NCBI GenBank assembly: GCA_023488835.1
Contig: JAMDCS010000076.1
Span: 1-6,526 of the forward strand
Length of the DNA stretch: 6,526 bases
Source: Candidatus Bathyarchaeota archaeon
Lineage (GTDB): Archaea; Thermoproteota; Bathyarchaeia; Bathyarchaeales; UBA233
Reading direction: 5' to 3'
Below the pieces are notes generated by a model that was given only the letters and a program-made list of their open reading frames with translations, did not search any database and was not told the DNA's origin. Shown here in pieces: positions 5,735-6,526 of the stretch. Both the position numbers and the translations under genes were made by a program. How positions within the stretch are numbered: position 1 is the stretch's first letter; every line of letters starts with the position of its first letter.

Positions 5735-6112
5735 TTAAGTGGTTTTTGGAAACTGTAGTTTAGGAAGAAAGCTCAAACTTAACGACCAGAAAGGTACTAT
5801 CCACATGAGGTTTAAGATTGGGTAAATCAGGGTGAAGACAGCGTTGAATGATACTCCAAAATACCCACGGCCAGCTAAAGAGAATGAATAGAAAAACATA
5901 TTCCAGAACAACCCTAAGATGTTCCCGGCTGCTAACATGCCGACTTTTATTGTTGGGCTACCGTTTAGTTGGAAAAATAATGAAATAAAAAATAAATTAA
6001 AGATTATGAGGGTAACGGTGGATTGGAGGTTCACGAAGCGGAATGAAGCTATTAGGCTTAGAATTATTGTTTCTACAAAGAGAACAACCGCTATTTTATT
6101 TAAGTTCTTCAC
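5735..6112 (-). CDS. Small polytopic membrane protein, first gene of the glycosyltransferase operon
   Basis: This 125-residue protein is almost wholly hydrophobic. About four membrane helices can be drawn, at roughly 6-23, 32-49, 57-78 and 89-115. They are separated by short loops holding the only notable polar residues (RFVNLQ at 25-30, NGSPTIK at 50-56, and AGRGYFG at 80-86). There are no cysteines, conserved acidic pairs or other catalytic signs, and I do not recognise the family. The GTG start at 6112 has a purine-rich leader (GGGAGAGGGAAGG) just before it that can serve as a ribosome binding site. The stop lies 11 bases before the membrane glycosyltransferase start. Its size and helix count resemble small GtrA-like or flippase-accessory proteins, but no sequence motif confirms that. 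Confidence 0.7.
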   Translation of the reverse strand: MKNLNKIAVVLFVETIILSLIASFRFVNLQSTVTLIIFNLFFISLFFQLNGSPTIKVGMLAAGNILGLFWNMFFYSFSLAGRGYFGVSFNAVFTLIYPILNLMWIVPFWSLSLSFLPKLQFPKTT

Positions 6113-6227
6113 CCTTCCCTCTCCCTTCTCGTAAGATTGCCTTTCAAAGAGAGAGCTTATTTGTTGTTTTGGTGTTTTTAAGCCGTCTGTAACTTAGTTA
6201 TAGAGGAAAGTTCTATTCACAATAAAA

Positions 6228-6526
6228 CTAGAAGTTTAAGGAACTGAGAGCCACGTTATCAATTACTTTGCATAGAACCTCAAAGACTTCGTTTGCACTC
6301 AAATTGTCGGTGTCTAAAATGAAGTCAAACGGCTTAAAATCTTCACCTAAACCAAAACCATACAACGCCTTGTAAATGGCTTTGGTACGTGCCTCTTTTT
6401 CCTTCAACAACCCAAATGTTTCATCAACAGTCATTCCATCTCTTATAGCAACTCTTGCTGCTCTTTTCTCGAATGACGCTTCCAGCCAGATTTTGAAGCC
6501 TTCCTTTAACAGCCAAGCCATTGATA
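6228..6526 (-). CDS. Cytidylate kinase family protein, C-terminal part (runs off the window)
   Basis: The final minus-strand frame is open to the window edge, so the true start lies beyond 6526; the ATG at 6521 is internal. The visible residues fit the second half of archaeal-type CMP kinase proteins, P-loop enzymes that transfer phosphate from ATP to CMP or dCMP. GFKIWLEASFEKRAARVAIRDG (8-29 from the ATG) is the strand after the NMP-binding region plus the lid arginines. ETFGLLKEKEARTKAIYKALYG (34-55) is the conserved RE-x-x-R-x-x-x-x-Y-x-x-x-Y helix with a slightly altered start. FDFILDTDNLS (65-75) is the final strand with the D-T pair. The N-terminal P-loop is outside the window and cannot be checked. 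A related nucleoside or unknown-substrate kinase of the same family is possible. The stop is TAG at 6228-6230, 115 bases before the next gene on the strand. Confidence 0.75.
   Translation of the reverse strand, partial: SMAWLLKEGFKIWLEASFEKRAARVAIRDGMTVDETFGLLKEKEARTKAIYKALYGFGLGEDFKPFDFILDTDNLSANEVFEVLCKVIDNVALSSLNF

Noticed and set aside
5919..6134. Plus-strand frame of 71 codons opposite the four-helix membrane protein.
   Set aside because: The minus-strand frame has a coherent membrane topology and operon spacing; this one is its antisense shadow.

Overview
The window looks archaeal, most likely from the Bathyarchaeia/TACK side, though that lineage is an inference from gene content and style rather than from a marker gene. 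Supporting signs are ribosome binding sites of the AGGTGA/GAGGG type, TATA-like boxes about 25-35 bases before starts, many GTG and TTG start codons, a HypE-like AIR synthase without the HypE tail cysteine, an archaeal-type cytidylate kinase family protein and a VapBC pair. Base composition is moderately AT-rich and genes are tightly packed. No stretch over 300 bases lacks a gene or gene remnant. I see no rRNA, tRNA, CRISPR array or insertion sequence.

Layout. Bases 19-645 (+) hold the C-terminal half of a HypE-like AIR synthase, whose reading frame appears broken at the window edge. It converges on a minus-strand VapBC toxin-antitoxin pair (1285 down to 679). Behind that, also on the minus strand, lie a family 2 glycosyltransferase (2112 down to 1366) and a class I SAM methyltransferase (2890 down to 2237). 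A hairpin followed by six T's lies between these two. A 226-base divergent region separates the methyltransferase from a plus-strand radical SAM gene. This region also holds a possible 39-residue small ORF with its own ribosome binding site.

The radical SAM gene (3117-3833) is stopped by one TAA. The same frame then runs on for another 106 codons to 4154 and encodes a cysteine-rich, SPASM-like C-terminal domain. It is therefore a full-length radical SAM gene with a nonsense codon, not a naturally short one. It converges on a three-gene minus-strand operon: a four-helix membrane protein (6112-5735), a membrane-anchored processive-type family 2 glycosyltransferase (5723-4443) and a small single-helix membrane protein (4420-4157). 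The window ends inside a cytidylate kinase family gene on the minus strand.

Taken together, the middle of the window reads as a cell-surface glycan or lipid-linked sugar region: two glycosyltransferases, a methyltransferase and small membrane partners. The interrupted radical SAM gene sits between its two halves. Housekeeping-type genes (AIR synthase-like, nucleotide kinase) flank it. The most notable points are the nonsense codon, the small ORF upstream of the radical SAM gene, and the compact glycosyltransferase operon with two unassigned membrane proteins.
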